A DNA stretch of 64,000 nt from assembly GCF_025698545.1 (NCBI RefSeq), contig NC_068575.1, positions 50,477,980 through 50,541,979 of the forward strand, read 5' to 3'. Numbering within the stretch: the first letter of the stretch is position 1; each line of letters starts with the position of its first letter. A program made the translations under genes and the position numbers. The notes under the pieces are model-generated. The model ran no database searches, was not told the DNA's origin, and saw only the letters and a list, made by a program, of their open reading frames with translations. Below, piece after piece: positions 48,101-59,235 of this stretch. The stretch is from Gossypium raimondii (lineage: Eukaryota > Streptophyta > Magnoliopsida > Malvales > Malvaceae).

Positions 48101-49293
48101 ATCGATCTTCTTCTTGAACCTATCTTTCAAGAGCTGAAATGCTACTTTCTTCCGTCTCCTCACCATGTTAGGTAAGCCCAGGTACCTCTCAAGATCATTT
48201 GAATACTAAACTCCCAACCTTTTCGAAATCAACACTCAAATTTCTTTTGGGGTATTTGAGCTATAGTAAACCGTTGATTTGTCTTAATTCACACATTGGT
48301 CTGAACACGATTTATATTCCTTCAAAATACCCTTCAAAACTTGAATTCCTCTCTCATTTGCTTCACCGAAAAGGACATAGTCATCGGCAAAAAGTAAATG
48401 CGAAATTTGAGGGCCTCGTCTACTAGTTTCTGCCCCTTTAATCAAACCCTCCTGCAAAGCCATGCGCATAAGGGTAGAAAGACCCTTATTGCAAATCAGA
48501 AATAAGAAATGGCTTAATGGGTCTCCTTGTCTAAGCCCCATAAAAGGCCGAAAAAACTCACCCATTTTTCCTTTATTGCTCACTGAATATGACACTGTGG
48601 AGGCACATTTCATGATAAGGTCCACTCACCTTACATCAAAACCCATACGTTCCATCTTTGCCTTTATAGAGCCTCATTCCACTCGATCATGGCCTTACTC
48701 ATATCTAATTTCAATGCCATAAAACCCTTGCTCCCTTTTCTTTTCTGACAAAACATATGGAATATTTCATAAGCAAGTAACACGTCAGAAATCAAACGCC
48801 CTGGTACAAAAAGACTTTGGGCTTTATTAATACACAGGTCCAACACCTACTGAAAACGGTTTGCTATTGCATTAGCTACCATTTTATAGACAACACTACA
48901 ATGACTTATAGGTCTGAAGTTTACCATGTTTTTTGGATGCAACACTTGGGGATGAGTACTATATTTGTTAATATGTTCCAACTCCAGTCTTTCATTCAAG
49001 ACTCTCAACGCGGAATGAGGTTACATCCTCTCCCACAATATGTCAACGTTTCTAAAAAAATAAGGCCAGAAAACCATCAACCCCGAGGCTTTTGTCGGTC
49101 CTATACTTTTTAAAGCAACATAGATTTCCTCTACCATATATCGAGCAGTAAGCATCATATTCAAATCATCCAAAATGCATTGATCAACTCCCAATAAAAG
49201 AATATATGTAATAAAAGAATATATGTTTTTATGTAACCATCTACCATCAGTCATTTCATAATATGGCTTAATTATTTCTTTTTTCATCCACAA
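45188..49293 (-). pseudogene. Degraded L1-type LINE (RT, zf-RVT, RNase H), split by a hAT element
   Basis: Minus-strand pieces in family order. The N-terminal RT region (49021-49293) contains SIGPTKASGLMVFWPYFF. Next comes LSLFVPGRLISD-like sequence (48664-48846), where QSLFVPGRLISD is visible. The RT core (48284-48625) has GLRQGDPLSHFLF and the catalytic FADD (HLLFADDYVLF). The thumb and connection sequence (47840-48200) has YLGLPNMVRRRKK and [22 protein letters not shown] in part. It continues at 46448-46664 (SWKSIWVARGLLQDGF) and the zf-RVT-like part (46091-46411). An RNase H-like domain is at 45188-45680 (NFDGAF, FAAEAIACL, VANQLAHVLA). Frames are interrupted several times by stops and frameshifts. 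No endonuclease domain, poly-A tail or target duplication was found, so it is 5'-truncated or eroded. Confidence 0.88.
46665..47828. mobile_element. Non-autonomous hAT element nested in the LINE
   Basis: 1,164 bp. The left end TAGGGGTGAGTAAAATTCGA and the right-end complement TAGGAATGAGCATTCGATCG form imperfect inverted repeats. Both subterminal regions are crowded with ATTCGA/TCGAAT words (46680-46790 and 47690-47815). Direct flanks CTTGATTT (46657-46664) and CTTGTTTT (47829-47836) match at 7 of 8, an aged hAT-type target duplication. It interrupts the LINE between residues AKQ and GWQLI. The centre is pyrimidine-rich (CCCAAAATTTT-like runs), so open frames there are low-complexity artefacts. 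Confidence 0.85.
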
Positions 49294-50262
49294 CTACTCT
49301 GTACTTTTGGTCTCCATTAATTGAATCATCAAAATTAGTCATACATTTAAAAGTTTGAAGGGTATATATCCATTTTAAGACTCAAATTGTTGGGCTAATA
49401 TGCAGAGTAAAGCTGCTAATTAATAAAGGACTTAGGTGCCTTGTGTATAGTTGAACTTTCATATTATAGTTCCATTAAGGTATTATATGTTTGCTTTTAT
49501 TTATTTTTCTTTATCTATGTTTCTTTCATATTTTTAAGAGGAATAGAAAAGCAATATATATATATATATATATTTGTAAAAGTTTTACTTTTCTTTCTAA
49601 TTACATGTAGTTATTAAATAAGTTTTTTTTACCAAATGTAATATAGTATGTAAGATAGTAGATATATCAAATTATCGGCTAAATGTAGTAATATGATATT
49701 AATGGCTCTGTTAAACCAAATTAGGAAAAATATAAAATTCCCACGGATAATCGGTCCATGCAGCTTTAAGCAAAAGTTCCATGGTAAAGTTGCTACAGGT
49801 AGTAGCTATGCTTTCCCTTCGATTGATTCGATAGCCTTAATGGGAATGTCCTTGAATTACTCCTAGATGGGCAGAAGAGAAAATGAGAGAGACAAATATA
49901 TACATCCAAGGAATAAAGAAATCATATTATATATATATAAACATGATAGGGTATTTGAGATTTGGCAAAACCATAAGGGTAACTTCAATTACAGCACAAA
50001 TCATATAAACCCATCATCATCATCATCATCATCTTGCCCTTGGCTAAATGCGAAAAAAAACCCAACAAAACTACCCCTACCCTCTCATCCATATAATGCA
50101 GAAACAAACACATTACCACTGCTTAATAGTGCTGGAGATTTTAAGCCACAATCTCACGCTATTAGAAACTGAACTACTTCCATAATTTCCCACTGGCCAA
50201 GGCAAGCAAGCATCTAGCTAAAGGGGGTAAAAACACAAACTTTATCCGTCTTTGATTATGCT
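49294..50262. other. Intergenic between LINE and Alba gene
   Basis: AT-rich, with a TA microsatellite (about 49553-49573) and a CAT microsatellite (about 50010-50032). The last ~100 bases hold the 3' UTR of the minus-strand Alba gene. No gene seen. Confidence 0.5.
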
Positions 50263-52839
50263 TCAGTAGCCACCACCCCTCGAGCGACCACCACCACCCA
50301 TCCTCCCACGGCCACGGCTAAAGCCTCTACCACCTCCACCTCTACCTCTTTCATAACCAGCACCTGCCGCAGTAAAACAGCCAAATGAATTTTTTACAGC
50401 AATTTGAGATTCATTCATCAATGATTCTATTCTGCATCTACAACTTATTTCAGTAAGATTTTGGCTACTTTGATAGGTGCAACTGCCATGCTCTCATAAC
50501 CAAGTTATAACAAGCAAAAGCCACCATTCCAAATTAAAAGATTATTGGTACTATCATTGTGAATTTCCTTTGAATTCTACATTACAACTAACATCTAAAC
50601 TAGACATTCTTTTGCTTGATCTACTCTCAAAACTTTGTTCTACATTCCTTATATTGTAGGCAATATTATTTATATTCAAAGGAGTGAAAATCGACAACGG
50701 GTTGGTTGATGAGTACAGATGAGGAAGGAGCAAGGAAACCCAAGTTCACAAATTTAAGACAAGGAACCTTCACCTATGAACTGTTTTTATTTTAGCATAT
50801 AAAACTTCTCAAAGTTATAAAATACCACTCCTTCAATAAGCTATTAAAAAGTATACTTACCACGATAACCCCAACCTCTTCCTCGCCCTCCACCTCTGCC
50901 CCAGTTTGAATATCCACCATTATCTATAAGAAATAAGTGAAGTATAAAGTATAGTCTAACTAAAGCGCAAATTTTTGCTTCACAAATGTAAAAGTTCAAA
51001 GAAAAATGTCAATAATTATCATAAAACTACTCAAAATCCATATATTATACCTTGATAATTTCCATAGCCACCCCTGCCCCAACTCCGCCCCCTCCCTCTG
51101 CCTCTACCACGACCCCTACCTCGGCCATATGAATCTACATTTAAAGTACAGGAAATGAGTTGAGCTTGAAATGAACAGAGTTCTTAGAGAACAGTTGCAG
51201 AACTACTAGTTCAAGAAAACACCTTCATTAACAGCATTATATGGGATGCGACCTTGTTTTGGCAGTTGCTGCTGCTGATAATGATATTGTGGCTTTGGTT
51301 GTTCAGCATAATGTGGAGCTTGATACCTGGAGTCACACAATTCAAATCATACCAGCGAAGACTTGTCTCAATCAAACAAGCAACATAAAAAATAATTCTG
51401 CATCACAGGCTATTAAAACATGTAAGAACTGGCATCTAGTGTTATATCAAACCCCATCTAAGCATAATATTAAAAATCTAAGCTTCCCTGGTTTCATTTC
51501 CCTGAACTTGTAATACAATTGGCTACCAACAGACATCTCATCAATTTACCATCCCATTGTTGAAAAAAAAAAAGCACAAAAAAATACAAGACAATTTAGC
51601 CTACCCAACAGAGTTTTTGTTTAGTTCTCTGGTTGACAAGGTAATAGATATCATTGAGACATGGCGAGTCATCTCCACACTGCAAACAAGATAAGAAATA
51701 CTCATATGTATTAAGTATAAACTCGACACATCGTAAATAGGGGTAAAGTAGGAGACTTACGGAACAAGGCCCTCTTCAATAGGCTCCCACACATCAGTTA
51801 TGCTCACCGAGCTAATGGAAGTATCTTGATGCAAGCGAGGAATCCGTTTCTGTTTCACAATGCAATTCAGTAATCACGAAAAGTGGCAAAACACAATGCA
51901 GGGGTGATCAGTAAGGACATCACAACCTTTAAAATCTCGGCAATGGCTACTGTCTTACTGATTGCCTGTCCCATTGCTTTCAAGACAATTTCCTTCACAT
52001 GCTTGTCCTAAAAACACATCATCGAAACACTTGAATACAAACAACGAATATAAAAAAAAGGTGCACCACTGGCAGAATAGTCTAATAAAGCTATTATTCA
52101 GAGTGAATCAACATAAAAATAGAATAGGCAAAAAGCAATAGAAACCAGCTTCAAAGAAAAGGTAGCAGAGTCACATAAAAAGAAAATTCGATGTTTAAGA
52201 TTTGATTTCTTCCATATTTAGCTAAGTATATGCTGACAACTAATACCAACTCATCAATAGTAATGGACTAATAGAATGCTAAAAAATTCTAACCCCAAAT
52301 TTTATATTAGCTAAAAATAGCACACAAGAATAGAGCAGCTATTAGCTAAAAATTGTATCAAATAGCTTTATTCATAACAACAGGATAGAACCCATTGAAT
52401 AGAATAGGGATTGAACACAAACAACTCTGATAAACAAAGATACGCAATGCAATCATTTTTCTCAAAATCAGGAAAAAGAAAACCCAAAACTATCGAGCAA
52501 CTAACACTTAAAGATACCGACGTCAAATCCCTAAACCAAAAACTCATAAAAGAAAAAGCAAGTCCAAAAAGAAAGCTATGGAGGCAAATAAATCCATAGA
52601 AGAAAGCTACTCAAAACAAGAAGAGAAACCCACGAGCAGGAAATGCCAAGAAACAAAAATGACAACAAGAATGAAGGTAAGTGGAAAAAAGGGGTGAAGA
52701 TAAAGAGGGAGGGAACCTGAAGAAGAGCAATAGCATAGTTGATGTAGTTCCGAATAGCACCTTGGGAAGTGATTCGGATCTCATTCTCGTTAATGGGTGA
52801 TTCAGGCTTTGGCTTCTCTACTTTCTGGTATCTATCCAT
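50263..52839 (-). CDS. Alba-domain RNA-binding protein with RGG tail, 8 exons
   Basis: Exons (5' to 3'): 52717-52839, 51927-52007, 51761-51849, 51605-51679, 51223-51326, 51051-51134, 50861-50923, 50263-50363. They total 720 nt, 239 aa. Residues about 15-120 form an Alba domain: NEIRITSQGAIRNYINYAI, then VKEIVLKAMGQAISKTVAIA, then SSVSITDVWEP and MISITLS. A Gln-rich linker (YHYQQQQLPKQ) and a long RGG/GRG-rich tail (from about residue 140, GRGRGRGRGRGRGRSWGRGG) follow. This is the long, RGG-bearing Alba subtype, Arabidopsis ALBA4/5/6. Known members bind RNA and R-loops and join cytoplasmic granules. The tail is shorter than I recall for Arabidopsis ALBA4. Intron 1 is the largest (709 bp). Confidence 0.93.
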
Positions 52840-53165
52840 TGGTTGTTGATGGTGGAATAGTGGTGAAGCAGTGAGAAGAAGAAGAAGAAGAAGAAGAACA
52901 AGAAGAAGGAAAACCCCTGATTTAAACCCTAACCAGTAGCAGAAGGAAACAAAACAGCGAATCCCTTTTTTCTTCTTCCGTGGCCTTGCTTAATCTTTAG
53001 CTAATTTTCTCCTTCTCGGGTTTTTATTGGGTTGGGGTTTGCTCTGGTTTTATGCAGAGAATAACCTTTTATTTTTTACACTCGCTACAGGGAAGCGAGT
53101 TGCATACACGAACGGCTTAGATTGGTTGATACTATGTGGCCCCTAACCTTCGGGCCCAAGCTTTC
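52840..53165 (-). promoter_or_regulatory. Alba gene 5' UTR and promoter motifs
   Basis: A GAA repeat (about 52874-52898) lies in the probable 5' UTR. AAACCCTAA is visible on the plus strand at about 52924-52932. A GGGCCCA palindrome-like site II element sits near 53152-53158, about 315 bp before the start codon. These match promoters of translation-linked genes. Confidence 0.5.
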
Positions 53166-53700
53166 TTTTGCTTTTTTTTTTTTTAGCTTGAATATATTTT
53201 CTTGGAAATCAAGAAATGAAGAGTAAAGTAACCCAAAACAAAATTTTAATAAAATGTTTTAGAATTTTCTTTCTTCTATGACTAAATTGGGTTGGGTAGG
53301 ATTATTGTATCACATTACTATAATGTATGATCAGGTTGAATTTGTTTATATTTATAAATGGTTAATTTATATTTATTTTAGATTTATCCATAATTTTTAA
53401 TTTCTTTTAAAAATTTATCTATAATTTCTATGTTTTTTCATTAAAAGAAATTTGGTCAACAAGAAAATTCAATAAGAACAATTACAAATAGATTCTGCCT
53501 GCTAGGATTTTTGTTCATTAATGTCTGCAAAAAGAATGCAGGCCATTCAATAATCCTAACTTTACTTGAGAGGAAAAGATTTAAGCTCAACCATTACTCC
53601 ATAAAAAGTAATTTATTCATACAATTCACATTTCAAATTCTGACAGAGAAAAGAAGCACAAATCTATTTCAGAACAACAATTTCAATACATAGACACCAA
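53166..53700. other. Intergenic between Alba and F-box genes
   Basis: AT-rich, poly-T near 53172-53183. No gene or element recognised. Confidence 0.4.
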
Positions 53701-54984
53701 CATAATAGTTAACTGAATGAGAGGATCGATTTTGAGGGATTATCGATCGAAAGAAGAAACTAAAGCATCCACAAAACACTCTGTGACCTTATTTCCTTGT
53801 GAGACTCTGCAAATAAAAAGCTAACAATGTTTTTCAAAAGACTATTTAGATGCAAGAGCTGGCAGATGAAGAACTGTACAGTAGCAGGCATCTTCAAGCT
53901 CATCTCAGCATGAAAGCATGATTCTGTTTTGCAACCACAATTTGTGGGGTTCTTGATAATCTGTTGTTGGACTTGCCTTTGAGCAAGCTGCGGAAAGATG
54001 CAATGTAATGTCAGTAACATCAAGCATTAGACCAGCATAATTCAGCACAAATTGCAAGCATTTGGTAATTGACGACATACTTGGTGTATTTATTTCAGTA
54101 CTATCTTTTACTCTTTTGGTTAACTGAAGGTCAGTTATTGAAGTAGAACAGTTGACTGATCAGCAAGCATAGGCATCCTTGGCTGTAGCACAACTAATCA
54201 ACTGCAAGATTGCCTAGGTTCAATAGGTACCTTAATTTGCAACCATCATGGTAATATGCAAAACCACCTCTTATAACTAAAATGACTAACAGTGCATCAA
54301 TGGCATTGCTATCCTATCTTCACACTAAAGGACTTGGCATGTGACACACAAACAACTATGGAATATGATGATGTGATGTTAAGTAAGTGCATGACAACCA
54401 AAAACGGAAGTAAAGGAATTACAGAGCAGTGTACAAATTCAAAAACTTCTTAACCCAGATATGCAAAAAGCAAGTGGCTGAGATGCGAATAGCTAGTGAA
54501 ACAAAGGTTCGATTATGTCGGTGCTATTAGGAATGAATTGTAAGATGAAGAATGAATTACTGAACAATGACAGATAAAAAGGATAGTTATGGGTTTTAAC
54601 CCACCAAAAGAACTCTTTGGACATTATTTGCACTTAAGACCAATAACCCAGGTTTTGTTAGCATCTTGTGCTCAAAAAATTGCCCCAAGGATGCAACAGA
54701 ACCTTCCAAATGAAGTCAAGACATCCAGTTTATCCTAGAGCTGGATACAATTCATCCACCAATGACAAACTACAAAAACTGATAGATTCAATCGAGATCA
54801 CAATCAGTATAAATTCAATCACACTAGAGACTGACCTGTTAAATTCAAAACCATGATAATTCTGATAAAATACCAATGCTTGAATAAAATGCAATACATC
54901 AAGCATAAAAGGAAGATAAAAGGAAAAGAAATTCAAGGTTCAAACTTACCAAGGTGATACATAGCTTGTGCCACCCCCATCATC
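53701..54984 (-). other. Possible spliced 3' UTR of the F-box gene
   Basis: On the minus strand, a good donor (CACCTTG|gtaagtttg) lies at about 54950, 35 bp after the F-box stop codon. A pyrimidine-rich acceptor (catctttccgcag|CTTGC) lies near 53993. A spliced 3' UTR is therefore plausible. No coding sequence was found here. Transcript evidence would decide. Confidence 0.35.
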
Positions 54985-56115
54985 TTATTGTTGGGGGAAA
55001 GAATGAGTTAGAGAAACGGTGGAACAAAAGCTAATGACTTTATGGAATTTGTTAACAGGTAATGGCAACCGAGGCACTCTCCTCCAACTGCATTTCCCAT
55101 TTTCAGCACTGATTTCGCAAAGACATGATGGGTACTTTTGGTGATACTCTTCATTGAATACATATATAAGATTCCCCATTCCAACGCATTTCAAGCTTGC
55201 AAAATTTTCATCTTCCTCGCTTTCTACCAAGCTGTGTAACAAGCTCTGCGGCATGATCGAAATCTCGCTGAATTCCAATGTAGTTTCATCGATTTTCCAG
55301 AGATTAAACGACGGTCCCCGTGGCGCGTTGCACATCCCGGCCAAAACAAGCATGTCGTTGCACGGAATCAAAAAGGAAAAAATGACCCCTGGTGGCCTGA
55401 GAGTTTGAACCTCACTCCAAACGCGGTTTCGTAAATCAAAAGAAGATACAAAGCAAGAGTAGATCCCAGAGACGTAGAATTTGCCCTTGAACAAAGCTGA
55501 TGAAAGAGATTGGCTTGAGTTCCCGGACCTGAAATCAGCCGGCAAAGCGGGGCAAAGCTCCCAAGAATCACGATTCGGGTCATATATTTCAACAGCCAAC
55601 CTGTCTTCGATATCAACCAAGCCACCAATGAACCTGACTCCACCGACGACGATGAATTTGAAGCCGAACCCACCGGAGGAACCATCGTAGAAGACACCCA
55701 AAAGAGGGTTAAGCCTGGAGAACTTCAAGGGCGAGGTGAAACGCCAGGCGGATTTGAGAACTGGGGTGTAGCTGAAATTGGGAGTGGTGGTGAAAAAGAA
55801 GCCATTGGAGCCGAGGAAAGCAGAGGAGGAAGAGGGGTCATCAAGGCGAGGGAGAAGAAACCAGGCGTTGGACAAAGGGTCGAAGGCGAAAGACTGGTTG
55901 TTCCGAGAAGAAGTGTTGTGGAGACCGAAGAGGAAGAACCAAGGGTAGGAAAGGCAAGGGGAAGTAAAAGAAGGGGAGGAAATAAGAGAATTCCAGAGCT
56001 TGCAAACGGCGGAAGCACGGAGGAGGGAAGGGAGAGGAAGGGAAGAGAAGATGAGTTGGGTGAGATCGAGGCTGAGGGAGTTGATGTTGGGTTCTTTAGG
56101 GTTGTGGTCTGACAT
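54985..56115 (-). CDS. F-box/kelch-repeat protein (At3g24760-like)
   Basis: A single-exon, intact 376-aa frame. An F-box lies at residues about 15-55 ([20 protein letters not shown] then [14 protein letters not shown]), which should bind an SKP1/ASK protein and so a cullin-RING ubiquitin ligase. The rest is a kelch-type beta-propeller: [69 protein letters not shown]. Such propellers choose substrates; this one's target is unknown. The start at 56115 is the first ATG and directly precedes the F-box. From memory the closest Arabidopsis protein is F-box/kelch At3g24760, of similar length. Its Arabidopsis neighbour, CLE41, also has a homologue in this window. Confidence 0.92.
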   Translation of the reverse strand: MSDHNPKEPNINSLSLDLTQLIFSSLPLPSLLRASAVCKLWNSLISSPSFTSPCLSYPWFFLFGLHNTSSRNNQSFAFDPLSNAWFLLPRLDDPSSSSAFLGSNGFFFTTTPNFSYTPVLKSAWRFTSPLKFSRLNPLLGVFYDGSSGGFGFKFIVVGGVRFIGGLVDIEDRLAVEIYDPNRDSWELCPALPADFRSGNSSQSLSSALFKGKFYVSGIYSCFVSSFDLRNRVWSEVQTLRPPGVIFSFLIPCNDMLVLAGMCNAPRGPSFNLWKIDETTLEFSEISIMPQSLLHSLVESEEDENFASLKCVGMGNLIYVFNEEYHQKYPSCLCEISAENGKCSWRRVPRLPLPVNKFHKVISFCSTVSLTHSFPQQ

Positions 56116-56233
56116 CGAAGGGAGGAAGAAGAACGAAAGGTAGTTGGAACTTGGAAATGAGAGACTGAGAGGTGGGTGAAAGAACGTGGTTTTCGAAGGA
56201 AATGAGAAGAAAAAGAGGAAAAAGAGTATTAAA

Positions 56234-56590
56234 GTTAAAATATGCGGTTAGTACATTCACTTCTATAGAGTGTTTTAAAAGTTATAAATTTAACCTTTTT
56301 ATTTTTTCAATTTAAAAATCTTAGTCTGATCATTATCATTATTTGTTATTTTTGACCTTTGGTTAAAATTTATTAACTTATCGTATTTATTTTCTGTCAA
56401 CCATATACTATGCCTTAAGAAGAAAATTTAATCAAAATTTCAAGTTGATACATTTTAACAAAAATACTTATGATTTTAATGATTGAACTGATATTTTAAT
56501 AAAAAAAGTAGAATTAGTTTTAATTTTTTCAATACATGGATTAAATCTTAAATTTTGTTAAAGTGTAGGGACCGACAACATATTTTAACC
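56234..56590. mobile_element. MITE family A, copy 2
   Basis: The left end GTTAAAATATGCGGTTAGT and the right-end complement GGTTAAAATATGTTGTCGGT are inverted repeats. The interior shares 'tatgattttaatgattgaac' and 'aaaaaaagtagaattagtt' word order with the copy at 12909-13238. No convincing target duplication. It lies about 120 bp upstream of the F-box start codon, within its promoter. Confidence 0.65.
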
Positions 56591-57249
56591 GATAATTCAT
56601 TATGGTTTTGGAATTTGGAAAATAAAATTGCCATTTTGGATGAAAATTTTATAAGTTTAGTTCATTATGGTATTTAAATTTAATTTTATATATTTTTAAA
56701 TTTACAATTACAATTATAAATTATATATACTCAAATTAATTATAATTAAAATAAAGTAGGTTAAATTATACAAATGGTTACTTAATTATATCCGTGTTCT
56801 GTTTGGTCACTCGTAGTTAGATTGATAATGAAAGCCTTTTTCTTACTAGTATAATAGCTCATTTAATCCTCAATACTTACATATTCTATCAATTTGATCT
56901 TAATTCTAAAAATTTAATAAATTTAACCCTTCACAATGACAAACTCTATTAATTTGATCCTCAAACTTCCTAACCAAAGTTTTTAACTTTTAAAATAGAA
57001 ACATTCCATATTTATTAATTATTTTATACTATTCAGTACATAACCCTTTAAGAAACATTCTATGTCAATATGCATTATTTTTCCTTTTGCCAAAAATATT
57101 AAATTTTTCGTTTATATTTTCTTAAATTCCTGTTTTTGGAGACTTTTACAAATAGATACTTAACTGCTAGGAAATCAAGCTACAATCACTTACAGGTTTA
57201 TTTTTTCATATCTTTTTTTCTTAAACAATCTTATTATATGTTCTGATCA
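56591..57249. other. AT-rich intergenic sequence
   Basis: No gene. Phrases such as 'tttaatcctcaatactta' suggest further eroded MITE sequence, without definable ends. Confidence 0.35.
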
Positions 57250-57400
57250 TTTTTTTTTACATAATGCCTAGAACTACTCATAGCATCTCCCCAACCCATA
57301 AATAGGAGGATAATGCGCTTCAACGCTCTCGAACTCATATTTTTCTGCATTGACAATAATGCCTATGTCAATCAAGTTAAAACTCAAATATTCACCACGA
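57250..57400 (-). mobile_element. SINE, copy 2
   Basis: On the minus strand it runs from 'cttgattgacataggcatta', through the B-box-like 'gagttcgagagcgttgaagc' and 'gcgcattatcctcctattta', to an A-tail of nine (T-run 57250-57258). Same family as the copies at 41896-42042 and 57599-57723. Confidence 0.75.
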
Positions 57401-57598
57401 GTATAACAATTATTCACCCATTTTTAATTAGTTTATTAGGTATCCAAACAGTAAATTGAGCCAGTTATTAGCCTATCCAAGCAAAAGTTTGGAAAAAAGG
57501 AAAAAAAAAATCTAACTTATCTGACTTGACGTGAATAATGTTTAAATACTACATCACTATTTTTTTTATTTTCTTTAATAATCTGGTCATATCTGTTA

Positions 57599-57723
57599 TT
57601 TTTTAGATAATGTTTAAAATTATCCATATTTTTTCTCAACACTTAAATAGGAGGATAATGCGTTTCAACGCACTCAAACTCACATCTTCCTACATTGACA
57701 ACAATGCCCGTACCAATGAAGTT
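57599..57723 (-). mobile_element. SINE, copy 3
   Basis: Same family and orientation as copy 2, about 350 bp away. The block 'aataggaggataatgcg' (plus strand) is identical in both, followed by 'ttcaacgcactcaaactcac'. The A-tail is short (T-run about 57599-57604). The copy is slightly shorter at its 5' end. Confidence 0.72.
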
Positions 57724-58461
57724 ATTAATTTTTTATTTTTATATATAAAGAATAATATTTACATCGGTATTTCAGATATATTAAATATAAAAATTGAATT
57801 AACATAAAAAAAATCAGGTCAGTTAAAGCACTGATATAGATTAAGAGAAAATAAAGTTGGAAATTTGTCACTTAGAAATGAACTCAGTTTACTTGAAAAG
57901 AGAAAAGAAATGGGTTGGTGTGAAACCAAAAGAAAATGACTAATTGAGTAAGTAGTGACAAAAATAAATTTATTTTATAAAGTAAATTGTATTATTTTAA
58001 CTGTGTTTTATTATTTTATATATTTTACATAAAGAAAATAGCAAAGTATTTGAGCCTAAACCTTTATCATTTTTAATAATATTTATATCTTATTTTTTCT
58101 AAGTAATATTTATATTTACCATTCATCCAAAGTTTTCATTTGTTTTTTATCAATTTTTTTATAAATATATTTGTTACTAAATTTTATTTTAAGGTGTACT
58201 CTACATAATATTTGCAATTCTTCCTAATAAAAAAAATAGAAAATACCATTTTCTTCTTTGATTTTTAGGCAGGAAGAGAGTATACTAAGCAATTTTTCTC
58301 GGGAAACAAATGAGCATAAGACTTGTTGTTAAGAGTGGTTATAACTACAAAACCACGTATGATTCGCAGGAATGGAATAGATAGTAATGAAAAAGTTATT
58401 CGGTAGGAATGAAATAGTGACGTAATAAGCACCTTAACAACCCCTATAAGTACCCTCTCAA
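57724..58461. other. AT-rich intergenic sequence
   Basis: No gene or repeat with definable ends seen. Confidence 0.4.
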
Positions 58462-58625
58462 TCAATGAGGGAGGGATCTTTTGGCCTCTTCAACAACCTT
58501 TGAGCACTTGTCATATTCAGCCTCATTCTTAGCCTTCTGCTTGTCCTCTTCAGCTCTTCGCCTTTTAAGGTGAATCGGCCTCCATAACACCACCACATCC
58601 TCCTCCCTGTCATCCTCGTGGTACA
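58462..58625 (-). pseudogene. Unidentified orphan terminal exon
   Basis: A minus-strand open frame of 54 codons ending in TGA at 58462. It is preceded by a good acceptor (gttaatacag|TGTACC) at 58626, and its composition is clearly less AT-rich than the flanks. The translation includes EEDVVVLWRPIHLKRRRAEE, then KNEAEYDKCSKVVEEAKRSL, a charged helical stretch. I do not recognise the family. No upstream exon with matching phase was found within the next 2 kb. It may be the last exon of a lost or retained gene, or a fragment carried in by a transposon. Confidence 0.4.
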
Positions 58626-58949
58626 CTGTATTAACAAAATAACAGAGGTAGGTTTAGTTGAATGATAAAGTATAAATATCGAAACTTATAGAGGTTTGGA
58701 TTCAAATGCTATTATGTGTATATTTTTATTTTTATTTAAAAGATATAGAATGACAAAAGCACCTTCAAATAATACAATATACTTTGTAAGTTAAAAATAT
58801 TTTCGTCATAATTCAACTAAGTTAGTGTTTGATTGACTTATGACATCAACAATATCAAATGATGAATATATAGTATAATTATTTAAAGATTTGGTTGGAA
58901 CTAATTTAGATTGGAAATAGTTTGCTGAAAGCCGCTTGTGTGGTCAACA

Positions 58950-59235
58950 TGTTGGTAAAAGCACCATAGAGGTCATTGTACTAGGAGTTAGGTTGTATTT
59001 GACCCTTTCTACCAAAAAATGGATAAATTAATCTTTGCACATTAGATCAAAGAGTAAATTAATTTTTTTTTGTTAAAGATTTCATCAATTTATACTGTTC
59101 AAGATTGACGTAGTTGATAGAATAACCAAATAGCGACACGTGGTGTGCCACGTTTACCTCATACTGATGTACAAAGATCAATTTTTAACATTAAAAATGG
59201 AATGAATTTTTAATAGAATGACAGTTTGCTATTTG
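58950..59235. repeat. MITE-like repeat (Malvaceae type)
   Basis: Contains phrases I associate with an abundant Malvaceae MITE: 'ggtaaaagcaccatagagg' at the left, 'ttagatcaaagagtaaatta', and an inverted 'acacgtggtgtgccacgt' block near 59138-59155. The right end is eroded and no target duplication is evident. Confidence 0.45.

Noticed and set aside
55154-56112. Several frames overlapping the F-box gene on both strands
   Set aside because: Shadows of the intact 376-aa F-box/kelch frame.
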